Shown: positions 17,086 through 25,935 of the stretch, piece by piece | Numbering within the stretch: the stretch's first letter is position 1 | Layout of the letters: each line of letters opens with the position of its first letter | From: Methanococcoides sp. EBM-47 | GTDB lineage: Archaea; Halobacteriota; Methanosarcinia; Methanosarcinales; Methanosarcinaceae | DNA length: 64,000 nt | Reading direction: 5' to 3' | Assembly (NCBI GenBank): GCA_001896725.1 | Contig: MPPA01000001.1 | Location: 124,001-188,000, forward strand | The notes under the pieces: generated by a model | What the model was told of the DNA's origin: nothing | The model's input: only the letters and a program-made list of their open reading frames with translations | Database searches by the model: none | Translations under genes and position numbers: made by a program

Positions 17086-17913
17086 ATGATGAATAAAATA
17101 ATACATGTGGTCAAGGGCAGGACAGTGGAGATCATCTCCATTATATCTGCCCTTTTGCTGTGGCAATTGGTCGCAGAGTTCATAGTTCGTAACAAGTTCT
17201 TTCTGCCAAGTATCGTTGATGTCATTTCGGCCTTTGTAACGATATTCCAGAGGCCATCTACTCTAGAACTTGGGTCATTAGCAATAGAAATGCCAGTGAT
17301 CTTAGTTGACATTTTGCGCAGTTTGTTACATTTTTCCATTGGTATGGGGGCTGCCCTGATCATAGGAATACCCATAGGTATGATGATGGGCTGGTTCACA
17401 ACATTTAACAGGATGTTCGATCCTATTATTGAGATGTTCCGGCCGATCCCTCCACTTGCTTGGATACCCTTTGCCATCATATGGTTGGGACTCACACCTG
17501 CATCGGCCGGTTTTCTGATCTTCATAGGAGCTGTGTTTCCCATTATAATTAATACTTTCACAGGTCTTAAGAACGTACCAAAGGTCTATGTAGAAGCAGC
17601 CAAGGTACTGGGATGCAAAAAAGACAGAGATCTTATAAGATATATTGCAATGCCATCTGCTCTTCCTTCCATAGCTGCAGGCATAAGAATAGCTATCGGT
17701 GTGGGATGGATGTGTCTGGTAGCTGCGGAAATGTTCGGAGTGAGCAAGTATGGATTAGGTTTTAAGATATGGCATCATTACTATCTCCACCAGATGGATA
17801 TGGTTCTTGTATACATGGTGGTTCTGGGTCTTTTAGGTCTTTTGATCGATAAGTTCCTGAGATATGTTATCGATGAACATCTGCTCAAGTGGCAGGCAGG
17901 AGTTGTAAGATAA
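17086..17913 (+). CDS. ABC transporter permease (SsuC/TauC-like)
   Basis: 275 aa, about six membrane helices. The ATPase-contact loop is present as EAAKVLGCKKDRDLIRY...PSALP. The block RPIPPLAWIPFAIIWLGLTP is characteristic of the SsuC/TauC permeases. A double ATG (17086, 17089) allows two starts. The stop TAA overlaps the ATG of the ATPase by one base. It forms the membrane channel of the transporter encoded here. Confidence 0.92.
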   Translation: MMNKIIHVVKGRTVEIISIISALLLWQLVAEFIVRNKFFLPSIVDVISAFVTIFQRPSTLELGSLAIEMPVILVDILRSLLHFSIGMGAALIIGIPIGMMMGWFTTFNRMFDPIIEMFRPIPPLAWIPFAIIWLGLTPASAGFLIFIGAVFPIIINTFTGLKNVPKVYVEAAKVLGCKKDRDLIRYIAMPSALPSIAAGIRIAIGVGWMCLVAAEMFGVSKYGLGFKIWHHYYLHQMDMVLVYMVVLGLLGLLIDKFLRYVIDEHLLKWQAGVVR

Positions 17914-18680
17914 TGGGAAAGGTCGAAATAAAGAACATCACCCGCATTTTCAGAAAGGAAGATGCACCTGAAGTCCTTGCATTGGATAATGTGAGCCTTC
18001 ATGTAGATGACAAGGAGTTTGTATGTTTTTTAGGTCCTTCCGGCTGTGGCAAGACCACCCTTTTGCGTATCATTGCGGGGCTTGATACTCCTGATTCTGG
18101 GGAAATACTACTGGACGGAGATAAAATAACCATACCTGATCCAAAGAGAGGTATGGTATTCCAGGAGTATTCGCTTTTCCCTTGGAGGAATGTCACCGAT
18201 AACATAATCTTTGGCCTGGAAATGAAAGGTGTTACCCGAAAAAAAGCAATAGAGGATGCTGAGAAATATCTTGAGCTGGTGGGCCTAACACAGTTCAAGG
18301 ATAGCTACCCGTATGAACTTTCTGGAGGTATGAGACAAAGAGTTGCCATTGCACGTGCACTTGCCAATGAACCGGAAGTATTGCTCATGGACGAACCTTT
18401 TGGTGCACTGGATGCCCAGACCCGGAATTCTTTGCAACATCAACTCCTTGAAATTTGGAATAAAAAACATATAACCGTCCTGTTCGTTACCCACAGTGTG
18501 GACGAAGCTGTATTCCTGGCTGACAGGATAGTAGTTATGAGCGCACGCCCGGGGAAAATAAAGGAGATCATAAAAGTAGATCTCCCACGACCGAGAATAC
18601 GGACAAGTCCAGAAGTTAACAAGCTACGGACAACTGTGCTGCAGTTGCTTTCAGAAGAGAGGAAAGAAAGGATCGATTAG
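17913..18680 (+). CDS. ABC transporter ATPase (SsuB/TauB-like)
   Basis: 255 aa. Walker A GPSGCGKTT, Q-loop VFQEYSLFPW, signature ELSGGMRQRVAIARAL, Walker B LLMDEPFGALD and H-loop VTHSVDEA are all intact. The start at 17913 (TAATG overlap with the permease) is preferred over an upstream ATG at 17889 because AGGAG precedes it. It powers the importer with the two preceding genes. The stop is TAG, showing that TAG acts as a normal terminator here. Confidence 0.93.
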   Translation: MGKVEIKNITRIFRKEDAPEVLALDNVSLHVDDKEFVCFLGPSGCGKTTLLRIIAGLDTPDSGEILLDGDKITIPDPKRGMVFQEYSLFPWRNVTDNIIFGLEMKGVTRKKAIEDAEKYLELVGLTQFKDSYPYELSGGMRQRVAIARALANEPEVLLMDEPFGALDAQTRNSLQHQLLEIWNKKHITVLFVTHSVDEAVFLADRIVVMSARPGKIKEIIKVDLPRPRIRTSPEVNKLRTTVLQLLSEERKERID

Positions 18681-18711
18681 TCACCTTTTCAAAAATAAGA
18701 TAATGCTCAAT

Positions 18712-19143
18712 TCATTCGGAACGTACGATCACTTTAGTTCCGGCCTCTACATCTTTTATGCTGACCTTACCCACAAGCTCCAGCACTTTTTCAGCCCTTA
18801 CAAAACCCATAGAACAACCCGGCCGCACAAGCATCTGTCCGCCACATGTAGCAGAACCTGCGATAGTGGCATCATCCATCAATGTGAGATCATTGTCCAC
18901 TTGTAAGTCACCCCTTATATCACAATATGGGCCAATGATCGCATTGTGTGCCTGTACATTCCCTTTGACCAGGGAGTTCTTTCCAAGTTCAAGATTTCCT
19001 TCAACTCTCAGCTCCTGCCAGAAATTACATCCTGCCCCTACTATCAGATTACCCTTGAGAAGAACACTTTTCTCAAAGTATGCTTTTTTTTGAATGATAT
19101 AGGTGTTGGAACCGGCATGATACTTGATAAATTCGGTATTCAT
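18712..19143 (-). CDS. Polymer-forming (bactofilin-like) beta-helix protein
   Basis: 143 aa with a short-repeat beta-helix pattern: ...LLKGNLIVGAGCNFWQELRV, EGNLELGKNSLVKGNVQAHN, IIGPYCDIRGDLQVDNDL, and so on. This pattern fits bactofilin-like polymer-forming proteins or hexapeptide-type folds. No catalytic residues are recognised. The start at 19143 is chosen because a GTGAT-type SD lies just upstream; the longer frame to 19242 overlaps the neighbouring gene and has an unlikely N-terminus. It lies downstream of, and likely with, the toroid gene. Confidence 0.72.
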   Translation of the reverse strand: MNTEFIKYHAGSNTYIIQKKAYFEKSVLLKGNLIVGAGCNFWQELRVEGNLELGKNSLVKGNVQAHNAIIGPYCDIRGDLQVDNDLTLMDDATIAGSATCGGQMLVRPGCSMGFVRAEKVLELVGKVSIKDVEAGTKVIVRSE

Positions 19144-19210
19144 TTTATCACTGGTACAAGATGATATAATAAAACGTATCTTATACGCTGGCCTCTCATA
19201 TATATTAGTT

Positions 19211-19918
19211 TTACAGGTTTCCTTTATGCTCCCATAACGCAAGAGTGATCAGCGACAGGGAAGTAGCAACAATATTATCTTCCCCTGCACCCCAGAAGCC
19301 TTCAGAGCTCTGTGCTTTCATGAGCCAGTCTATGGAGACTTTAAGTTCTTTCCTCAAACCTAACATTAAAAGAGACTGCATGACTATATTGCTGGTTGCT
19401 ATGTTCTTCCATCCACCATCCAATCCACGTTTCTCAAGCAACCAAAGAGCTCTCTCTTTAACAAGGTCATGATATTCATCCTGCATAGTAGTGTCCTGCT
19501 TTGCTAATGCCATGATCACAAGTGCAGTGGTTCCAGGATGTTCCCATTCAGGTCCATAGTTGCCTAATAACCACTGATATCCAGCAGGGTCCTGGATATC
19601 CATATCCGCTAATGCAATGAGAGAATAGGCAGTATCATACACGTTATCGTTCCAGGCATCCCCCTTTTTTTGCGAAAGAAGCCATTGCCCTGCATCCGGG
19701 AAGATCAGACCCATGTGAGAAAGGGAAGAGATCGCTCTGGCAGTCTCCCTTACATTTCCCCCCCAAGGGGGGTAGCCTTTAAGACATATAAGATGAGCAG
19801 TATGCAGACTGGGCAGTTTCCATGCCCCACGAGCCCAGACCACCCGTGAGATCCTCTTGATGGAGTCCGGCTGCTGCATCTCGATCCAATCAAGCGCTTT
19901 TTTGATCATGGGGTCCAT
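19211..19918 (-). CDS. Terpenoid-cyclase/prenyltransferase-like alpha-alpha toroid protein
   Basis: 235 aa built of repeated helix pairs with a QW-like pattern: WLLSQKKGDAWNDNVYDTAY, WLLEKRGLDGGWKNIATSNI and WLMKAQSSEGFWGAGEDNIV. This is the six-hairpin toroid seen in squalene-hopene cyclases and prenyltransferase beta subunits. The protein is about a third of a full cyclase and lacks a DXDD motif, so an enzymatic role is not supported; binding is more likely. It lies 35 bases after nrdD2 on the same strand. Confidence 0.72.
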   Translation of the reverse strand: MDPMIKKALDWIEMQQPDSIKRISRVVWARGAWKLPSLHTAHLICLKGYPPWGGNVRETARAISSLSHMGLIFPDAGQWLLSQKKGDAWNDNVYDTAYSLIALADMDIQDPAGYQWLLGNYGPEWEHPGTTALVIMALAKQDTTMQDEYHDLVKERALWLLEKRGLDGGWKNIATSNIVMQSLLMLGLRKELKVSIDWLMKAQSSEGFWGAGEDNIVATSLSLITLALWEHKGNL

Positions 19919-19953
19919 ACAATATAATATGCTGGTCTGTATTTAGTGTTTTT

Positions 19954-21756
19954 CTAGCAACGCATCCTATACCTGTATCTCTGAGCATACTCCGCTTGTT
20001 TACCAGGATTCCACTGGTTCACACGACCATAGTAACCTGTTATCCTAGAGATGTGATCAGTTACTGGGCCTGAGCACAATGGGCATATCTCATTTACACC
20101 TCTGGACGTATGTCCTTTATCACATATAGAAAAATCAGGTGAGAAACAAAAATAAGCAAGCTTTGTTTTCGCCAGCTTCCTGACAAACTCATTAAGCCCA
20201 GCAGGGTCCGGACAACTTTCACCCATCCATATATGACAGATAGTACCGCCAGTAAAAAATGGATGGAACTCCGATTCGATGCTTATCCTATCTGTAAGAG
20301 GGATGCTTGCATGATAAGGCAAGTGAGTGGAATTGGTGTAATAGTATGCTCCTTCGATGCCCTGAACTTTAGATCTTTTCCCAAAGTTCTCTCGGTCGAG
20401 CATTGCAAGCCTGTGTGCAGTGCTTTCTGCAGGAGTTTGCTCCAAAGTGTATTCTATACCGTCCTCGTTGGAGAACTGCTTTATCCTCTTAAGCACATGG
20501 GCAATGATCTCTATACCAATCCCTGTTTTTTTGTCGATACCATCTCCAGTGAGGTCCAAAAGGCATTCGTTCATACCTACAATACCAAATGTAAGGTGGC
20601 GTTCCTTAAAGTCAAAATATGGTACATCATCATCTGTTCTATTGAGCAGCCATGGCAGAAGCTTCCACTCACAGAGTGACCTTTTGACGATATTCTGACC
20701 TTCCAGCAGTGCCTTGCGAGCAATGTCAAGGCTATTATCCAGCTGCACAATAAAATCATCTTCATCCGCTGATCGGAGAGCCACCCCGGGTAGGTTGATG
20801 GTCACAACCTTATTAGAACCTGTACCCATGCCACCAGCAGTCCAGATACCCCCTGCATGCCGGCTCAGCAATCTGCAGCACATGGCATGTACCGTATCCT
20901 CTTCCAGATAAGGAGCTGCGAGGTTCAGGAAATAAGGTGCACCTGTAACCGAAGTGGTATGCATGGTCTCCATCCATAAGGGATCATTGAAATCATGGTC
21001 CTTAGTGATGGCCGTGGTAATCAGAGGGAATGTGAAGGGAGCACCTGTGGGATCGCCATCTGCTGAAACTCTCATGAAAGCGCTATATATTCGCCGTGCC
21101 TCATCTTCGAATTCTGAATACGTTGCATTGAGTGTTTTACCTCCGTATATCACTCTTTCATCTTTCAGTGCCTGAGGGCATTTCAATCTCAGGCCGATAT
21201 TGGTAAAAGCGCTCTGCGTCCCTATCCTGTTAGACAGGTTCATCTGGAACATGAAACTTTGTACTGTCTGGTATATCATGGGATCGTCCATTCTCTCATA
21301 ATACAGGTATGGAGCCAACAGCCAGTTAAGCATGTCCACGGCCTGGGCTCCTGCGAAGAATTGCTGAGAATGTATCATAAATGACATAACATGGAGCAAT
21401 GCAGAATCCAGTCTTTTTGCAGGCAGGCTACGTATATCAGGGAACTTCAGTCCGTCCATGAGGATGATACGCCCATCAATGCCATTGCAATAGGGCATGA
21501 AAGGGCTATGCAGGTCATGTATATGTATCAGACCTTCCAGATGAGCTGCTGCCACATCCTTAGAGTAAAGTTTTTCCAGAGCATATCGTTTTTTGATCTG
21601 GGATGCAATATGCAGATCTATCAACGAAGGACTGTTCCTGGTGTTCGAGTTCTCGGTAAGCAACCAGTTCTTTTTGAAAAGCACATCGTCTATGAGCTCC
21701 ACAGGATCCCTGAAATCAAGCCTGTCCACATTACCCCCACTTGATATCTGTGTCAT
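19954..21756 (-). CDS. nrdD: Second anaerobic RNR-like glycyl radical enzyme (no ATP-cone)
   Basis: 600 aa. It has the NrdD core (LEGLIHIHDLHSPFMPYCNG near residue 74, TPAESTAHRLAM, YYTNSTHLPYHASIPLTDR, GGTICHIWMGE) and the C-terminal glycyl radical site RITGYYGRVNQWNPGK. The zinc region reads CDKGH...CPLC, with the usual second Cys replaced by Gly-His, so ligation may be C/H/C/C. There is no ATP-cone, so activity control must differ from the 793-aa paralogue. No activase lies beside it; nrdG at 9767-10552 is the only one in the window. Substrate specificity as a ribonucleotide reductase is inferred from family. Confidence 0.87.
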   Translation of the reverse strand: MTQISSGGNVDRLDFRDPVELIDDVLFKKNWLLTENSNTRNSPSLIDLHIASQIKKRYALEKLYSKDVAAAHLEGLIHIHDLHSPFMPYCNGIDGRIILMDGLKFPDIRSLPAKRLDSALLHVMSFMIHSQQFFAGAQAVDMLNWLLAPYLYYERMDDPMIYQTVQSFMFQMNLSNRIGTQSAFTNIGLRLKCPQALKDERVIYGGKTLNATYSEFEDEARRIYSAFMRVSADGDPTGAPFTFPLITTAITKDHDFNDPLWMETMHTTSVTGAPYFLNLAAPYLEEDTVHAMCCRLLSRHAGGIWTAGGMGTGSNKVVTINLPGVALRSADEDDFIVQLDNSLDIARKALLEGQNIVKRSLCEWKLLPWLLNRTDDDVPYFDFKERHLTFGIVGMNECLLDLTGDGIDKKTGIGIEIIAHVLKRIKQFSNEDGIEYTLEQTPAESTAHRLAMLDRENFGKRSKVQGIEGAYYYTNSTHLPYHASIPLTDRISIESEFHPFFTGGTICHIWMGESCPDPAGLNEFVRKLAKTKLAYFCFSPDFSICDKGHTSRGVNEICPLCSGPVTDHISRITGYYGRVNQWNPGKQAEYAQRYRYRMRC

Positions 21757-21795
21757 AAATAAAAATCTGTGATGCTGGTTTATATAGTTATTTCA

Positions 21796-21932
21796 TTTCG
21801 GCTCTGTAGAAAATCATTAAGCTCAATATCTTCAGCCTGAAATACCTCCTATAGAGCGGGATACATGAACACATTCAGATAAATGTCAATTTGATATGTT
21901 CCCAAGAGAAAGTATTTCTACAGAGGCCAAAG
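21796..21932. repeat. MITE-like element, copy 1
   Basis: Ends are imperfect terminal inverted repeats: GGCTCTGTAGAAAATC at 21800-21815, and the reverse complement of GGCCTCTGTAGAAATAC near 21912-21928. Read on the minus strand, the interior aligns along its length with the element at 53452-53594 (shared blocks ATCAAATTGA, AATGTGT, TATTTCAGGC, GATATTGA). It carries no gene and sits between nrdD2 and the flippase-like gene. Confidence 0.65.
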
Positions 21933-21960
21933 ACCCAAGATAGAATGGATGTTTGTCTTT

Positions 21961-23028
21961 TTAATTCAATTCATCATTTTGTTTAATTTTTAGTGCCAGC
22001 CGTTGTAGATAAAAGGCTACTGGAAATCCCAAGATACTGGGTATCCAGAAAGATACAATGCGGTAGATCAATATCACCACTACAGTTATAGGAATTGGCA
22101 CCCCCATGACGTTATAAAGTGCAGCCATCGACCCTTCTACTACCCCTACTCCACCTGGGATTAAAAAAGCCATCTTTCCAAAAAAAATGGGTAGACCATA
22201 ACCGGCAATTAATATGCCAATGCTCACTTTGTACCCAGCTGCTAGGAATATCAAGTATAGTGTCATTATGTCAAACCCTATGCTTAGAGCTGAGTTAAAA
22301 GCTGGTAGTTTCCAGCCATCCCCTTTTAACCTGTCCAACGAACCAAACAGACGCTGGAATGTTTCAGATGAAGTGAAAGTATATTGTTTTCCGTTCAATT
22401 TTTTCCATGAGGTGAAAACTTTGCTCACTGCTGAGATGAGCTGCACACGGTGGGTATTTCCCCATAGAACTATGATAATTAAAGCTCCAATAAATATCAG
22501 TATCATGATGAAGGCAATTATTTGTGCTTTTGAGAGTTCATGTATGATCAACAGATACGCGCCCCCAAGAAAAGCTACAAACAAAAGTATTGCATTGTTA
22601 AATACTGTAGGCAAGGTTCCTGCCTGGACTGCCCCCTGCCGATTCACACCCAGAGCACGGGTCCAGTGATATGTGGCTGCTGAGTTCCCCAGCGTGCCTC
22701 CGGCTATCAATCCTATACTGGAAGCGGCTAGTGCGATCAACGTTCCCCATAATATGGAAAGTTCCTGTCGTGCGATCGCTACACATGCCCTTAGAAGATA
22801 ACCGTATTCCAGATAGCTGGCTATTTGGGCCACAATGGCCAGCATAAAGATCCATATATTCATTGAACTGATGACTTTAAATGAGTTTTCTAAAGCTGTA
22901 AGTTGTGGTAAGATCAGATGCACTGCAAGACCTAATATAAGCAGTTCCAAAAGGTAGTGGCCAGCTCGCAAAGTAAGAGGGGGAAATAATTCCTGATTAG
23001 AGCTGCCGTTTTTTTCTTTGGGGGCCAT
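21961..23028 (-). CDS. Flippase-like/LPG-synthase-TM family membrane protein
   Basis: 355 aa, about eight membrane helices, of the UPF0104/lysylphosphatidylglycerol synthase TM family. The signature regions are GLIAGGTLGNSAATYHWTRA and, near the C-terminus, GKMAFLIPGGVGVVEGSMAAL, both typical. In archaea some members (AglD/AglR-like) act in lipid-linked glycan handling, but function is not settled from sequence. The start at 23028 gives a charged N-terminal leader MAPKEKNGSSNQ. It is monocistronic, divergent from the P-type ATPase gene. Confidence 0.8.
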   Translation of the reverse strand: MAPKEKNGSSNQELFPPLTLRAGHYLLELLILGLAVHLILPQLTALENSFKVISSMNIWIFMLAIVAQIASYLEYGYLLRACVAIARQELSILWGTLIALAASSIGLIAGGTLGNSAATYHWTRALGVNRQGAVQAGTLPTVFNNAILLFVAFLGGAYLLIIHELSKAQIIAFIMILIFIGALIIIVLWGNTHRVQLISAVSKVFTSWKKLNGKQYTFTSSETFQRLFGSLDRLKGDGWKLPAFNSALSIGFDIMTLYLIFLAAGYKVSIGILIAGYGLPIFFGKMAFLIPGGVGVVEGSMAALYNVMGVPIPITVVVILIYRIVSFWIPSILGFPVAFYLQRLALKIKQNDELN

Positions 23029-23388
23029 TTTGATTATCTCGACTCTGCTTATTAAGGAAATAAATCAAATTTTAATCTTTTTTACTTCAATTCTCGTTTT
23101 AGGCAATTAAACTAATCTGCGTAGACAGACTCATTAAATAGCTATTGATTTCAACTAAAGGACCTCAAGTTATAAATATAAACTCAAATTTTGACGATTT
23201 TATTTTTAACAGTTGAATATATATCTTTCTTCGTTCTAACCACAATCTAATTAGTTCTGTTTCTTTTAGCTGATTGGTAATCTTTTTACTTTCACTTATA
23301 TTGGTTTTTACATTTTTCTCCCAAAACTCCTGCTTAATTTGCGAGCCTTTAAAGTTATCTTACGATTGTATTATATTGATTGAGGATT
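23029..23388. other. Intergenic region before the P-type ATPase
   Basis: About 360 AT-rich bases between divergent membrane-protein genes. It must hold both promoters and perhaps a long ATPase leader. I see no strong hairpin or conserved riboswitch pattern and no gene. Confidence 0.35.
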
Positions 23389-25932
23389 ATGTTCTTCATT
23401 AGTTTTTCAGGTATGAACAATCACACTCTCCCATTTTGGAGTTTACAGACTTCAGAGATGCTTCAAAAACTTGAAGCAACATCTAAAGGTTTGACCAGTG
23501 AGCAAGCTCAGCAGCGCCTATCGCTTTATGGTTCCAACATATTGAAGCCTTCAAAAAAGTCTGACTCTTTAACGATCCTACTCGGTCAATTCAGAAGTCC
23601 CATTGTACTCATCCTTCTGTTTGCATCTGGCCTATCGTTTTTCCTTCATGATTCTGCAGATGCTCTAATCATTTTTATTATTGTATTGATCAGCGGTCTT
23701 CTGGGCTTCTGGCAGGAAAAAGGTGCAGCAAATATTTTTGATAAATTGGTTGCTACGGTACAAATAAAATCCACTGTTTTACGTGATGCGAAAGAAACTG
23801 ATGTTCCAATAGATATGATAGTACCTGGAGACATTGTGGTCCTAAATGCTGGAGATATAATTCCTGCTGACTGCCTTATAATAGAATCAAGAGATATGTT
23901 TGTCAATGAAGCAGCCCTTACAGGTGAAACCTTTCCAGTAGAAAAAGAGGTAAAGATATTGGAAGCAATAACTCCTCTTGGTCAACGTGTGAACTCTCTA
24001 TGGATGGGAACAAATGTGATCAGTGGAAGTGCGAATGCGCTGGTCGTGCGCACTGGCAAGGAAACAGAGTTCGGTAAAGTTTCCGAAAGACTGAAATTAA
24101 GACCGGATGAAACAGAATTTGAAAAAGGTGTTATGAGATTTGGCTATTTCCTTATGGAAGTTACCCTTCTAATGGTCATATCCATCTTTGCTATTAATGT
24201 TTATCTGGCGCGTCCTATTCTGGATTCCTTTCTATTTTCACTAGCTCTTGCTGTGGGGCTGACTCCACAATTATTACCGGCTATCATCAGTGTTAATCTT
24301 TCTCATGGAGCTAAGCGCATGGCGCACAGGAAGGTCATAGTCAAAAGGCTTTCCTCCATAGAGAATTTGGGTAGTATGAACTTGCTTTGTTGCGATAAGA
24401 CTGGAACATTGACCTCAGGGGTACTAAAAGTACACTCAGCTTGTGATATAGATGGATATGAAAGCGACAAGGTATTCTTATATGCCTATATAAATGCTTA
24501 TTATCAAACAGGTTTTGATAATCCTATTGACCAGGCTATCATTGACGCACGTCAGTTCGACCTTGCGGGCTATCAGAAGCTTGATGAAGTGCCCTATGAT
24601 TTTATCCGTAAGCGTTTGAGTGTGCTATTCACAAAGGGCAGCACACATCATATAGTCACCAAAGGTGCGCTTGAGAACATACTTGAAGTCTGTTCCTCAG
24701 CTGAAGTTGTTGATGGCAGCATTGTAGAGATCTCAGAAGTGCGTAGCAAACTTCAAAAAAAATATGAAGAATTTAGCAATAAGGGCCTGCGAACACTGGG
24801 TCTTGCTTATAGGAATTTGGGTTCAGAGTCAGTTATTAGTAAAGACAGCGAAGCTGAAATGACATTTTTAGGATTCATATTCCTTTTTGATCCTCCAAAA
24901 TCTAACATCAGTGAAACTATTAAGAGCATGGAACAGCTTGGTATTGAATTGAAGTTGATCACAGGAGACAATAAACTGGTAGCGGGTAATGTGGGCCAGC
25001 AAATAGGACTATCAAGTTCTAAGATTGTTACTGGTACTGAACTTCGGCAAATGAGCGATGAAGCTCTTATCAAACAAGTCAATGGTGTAAATATCTTTGT
25101 TGAGGTAGATCCTAATCAGAAAGAGCGTATCATTCTTGCTCTACGGAAAAATGGAAATGTTGTGGGGTATATTGGTGATGGTATTAATGATGCCTCGGCA
25201 CTCCATGCTGCAGATGTTGGAATATCCGTGGATCGTGCTGTTGATGTTGCTAAAGAAGCAGCGACTATTGTTCTTTTGGAAAAGGACCTTGGTGTTCTCG
25301 TTGAAGGTGTGAAAGAAGGAAGGGTTACTTTTGCCAACACTCAGAAATATGTATTCATGGCAACAAGTGCAAATTTCGGGAATATGTTTAGCATGGCGGG
25401 AATATCCGTTTTTCTTCCTTTTCTCCCTTTATTGCCAAAGCAGATCCTTCTCATCAATCTGTTAACTGATCTTCCTGAAATGACAATTGCTGCTGATAGC
25501 GTAGATATTGAAATGGTGAAATTTCCACGGCGCTGGGATGTTGTTTTTATTCGTAAGTTCATGTTAATATTTGGGTTTGTAAGTTCGGTGTTCGATTATC
25601 TTACTTTTGGCGTACTTCTTTTGTTGTTGCCGGGAATGATCGGTCAGTTCAGAACAGGCTGGTTTTTAGAGTCAGTCGTTTCTGCTTCATTAATCGTGCT
25701 TGTTATTAGAAGTCGTAAGCCTTTCTTCAAGAGCGAACCTGGGAAATATCTATCAATTGCCACACTTCTAACGATTGTAACTGCATTGCTTTTCCCCCTT
25801 ACTCCTTTAGCGGTACTCTTTGGTTTTGAGCCACTGTCCTTTTCCACGGTATTTATAATTGCAATTATTGTGTTCTTATATATTGTAACAGCAGAAGTGA
25901 TAAAAAGATTCTTTTACAGCAGGGTGAAATAA
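23389..25932 (+). CDS. mgtA: MgtA-type P3B magnesium-transporting ATPase
   Basis: 847 aa. The N-terminal cation-ATPase domain (LTSEQAQQRLSLYGSN) is followed by the actuator motif ALTGE, the phosphorylation site CCDKTGTLTSG, the nucleotide domain, the hinge GDGINDASALHAADVGISVD, and about ten membrane helices with a six-helix C-terminal bundle. Close spacing of motifs and NLSHGAKRMAHRKVIVKRL fit the Mg2+ importers MgtA/MgtB. GAGG lies just upstream of the ATG at 23389; an ATG at 23413 is possible. Its 3' end directly abuts the decayed transposase. Confidence 0.88.
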   Translation: MFFISFSGMNNHTLPFWSLQTSEMLQKLEATSKGLTSEQAQQRLSLYGSNILKPSKKSDSLTILLGQFRSPIVLILLFASGLSFFLHDSADALIIFIIVLISGLLGFWQEKGAANIFDKLVATVQIKSTVLRDAKETDVPIDMIVPGDIVVLNAGDIIPADCLIIESRDMFVNEAALTGETFPVEKEVKILEAITPLGQRVNSLWMGTNVISGSANALVVRTGKETEFGKVSERLKLRPDETEFEKGVMRFGYFLMEVTLLMVISIFAINVYLARPILDSFLFSLALAVGLTPQLLPAIISVNLSHGAKRMAHRKVIVKRLSSIENLGSMNLLCCDKTGTLTSGVLKVHSACDIDGYESDKVFLYAYINAYYQTGFDNPIDQAIIDARQFDLAGYQKLDEVPYDFIRKRLSVLFTKGSTHHIVTKGALENILEVCSSAEVVDGSIVEISEVRSKLQKKYEEFSNKGLRTLGLAYRNLGSESVISKDSEAEMTFLGFIFLFDPPKSNISETIKSMEQLGIELKLITGDNKLVAGNVGQQIGLSSSKIVTGTELRQMSDEALIKQVNGVNIFVEVDPNQKERIILALRKNGNVVGYIGDGINDASALHAADVGISVDRAVDVAKEAATIVLLEKDLGVLVEGVKEGRVTFANTQKYVFMATSANFGNMFSMAGISVFLPFLPLLPKQILLINLLTDLPEMTIAADSVDIEMVKFPRRWDVVFIRKFMLIFGFVSSVFDYLTFGVLLLLLPGMIGQFRTGWFLESVVSASLIVLVIRSRKPFFKSEPGKYLSIATLLTIVTALLFPLTPLAVLFGFEPLSFSTVFIIAIIVFLYIVTAEVIKRFFYSRVK

Positions 25933-25935
25933 GAG

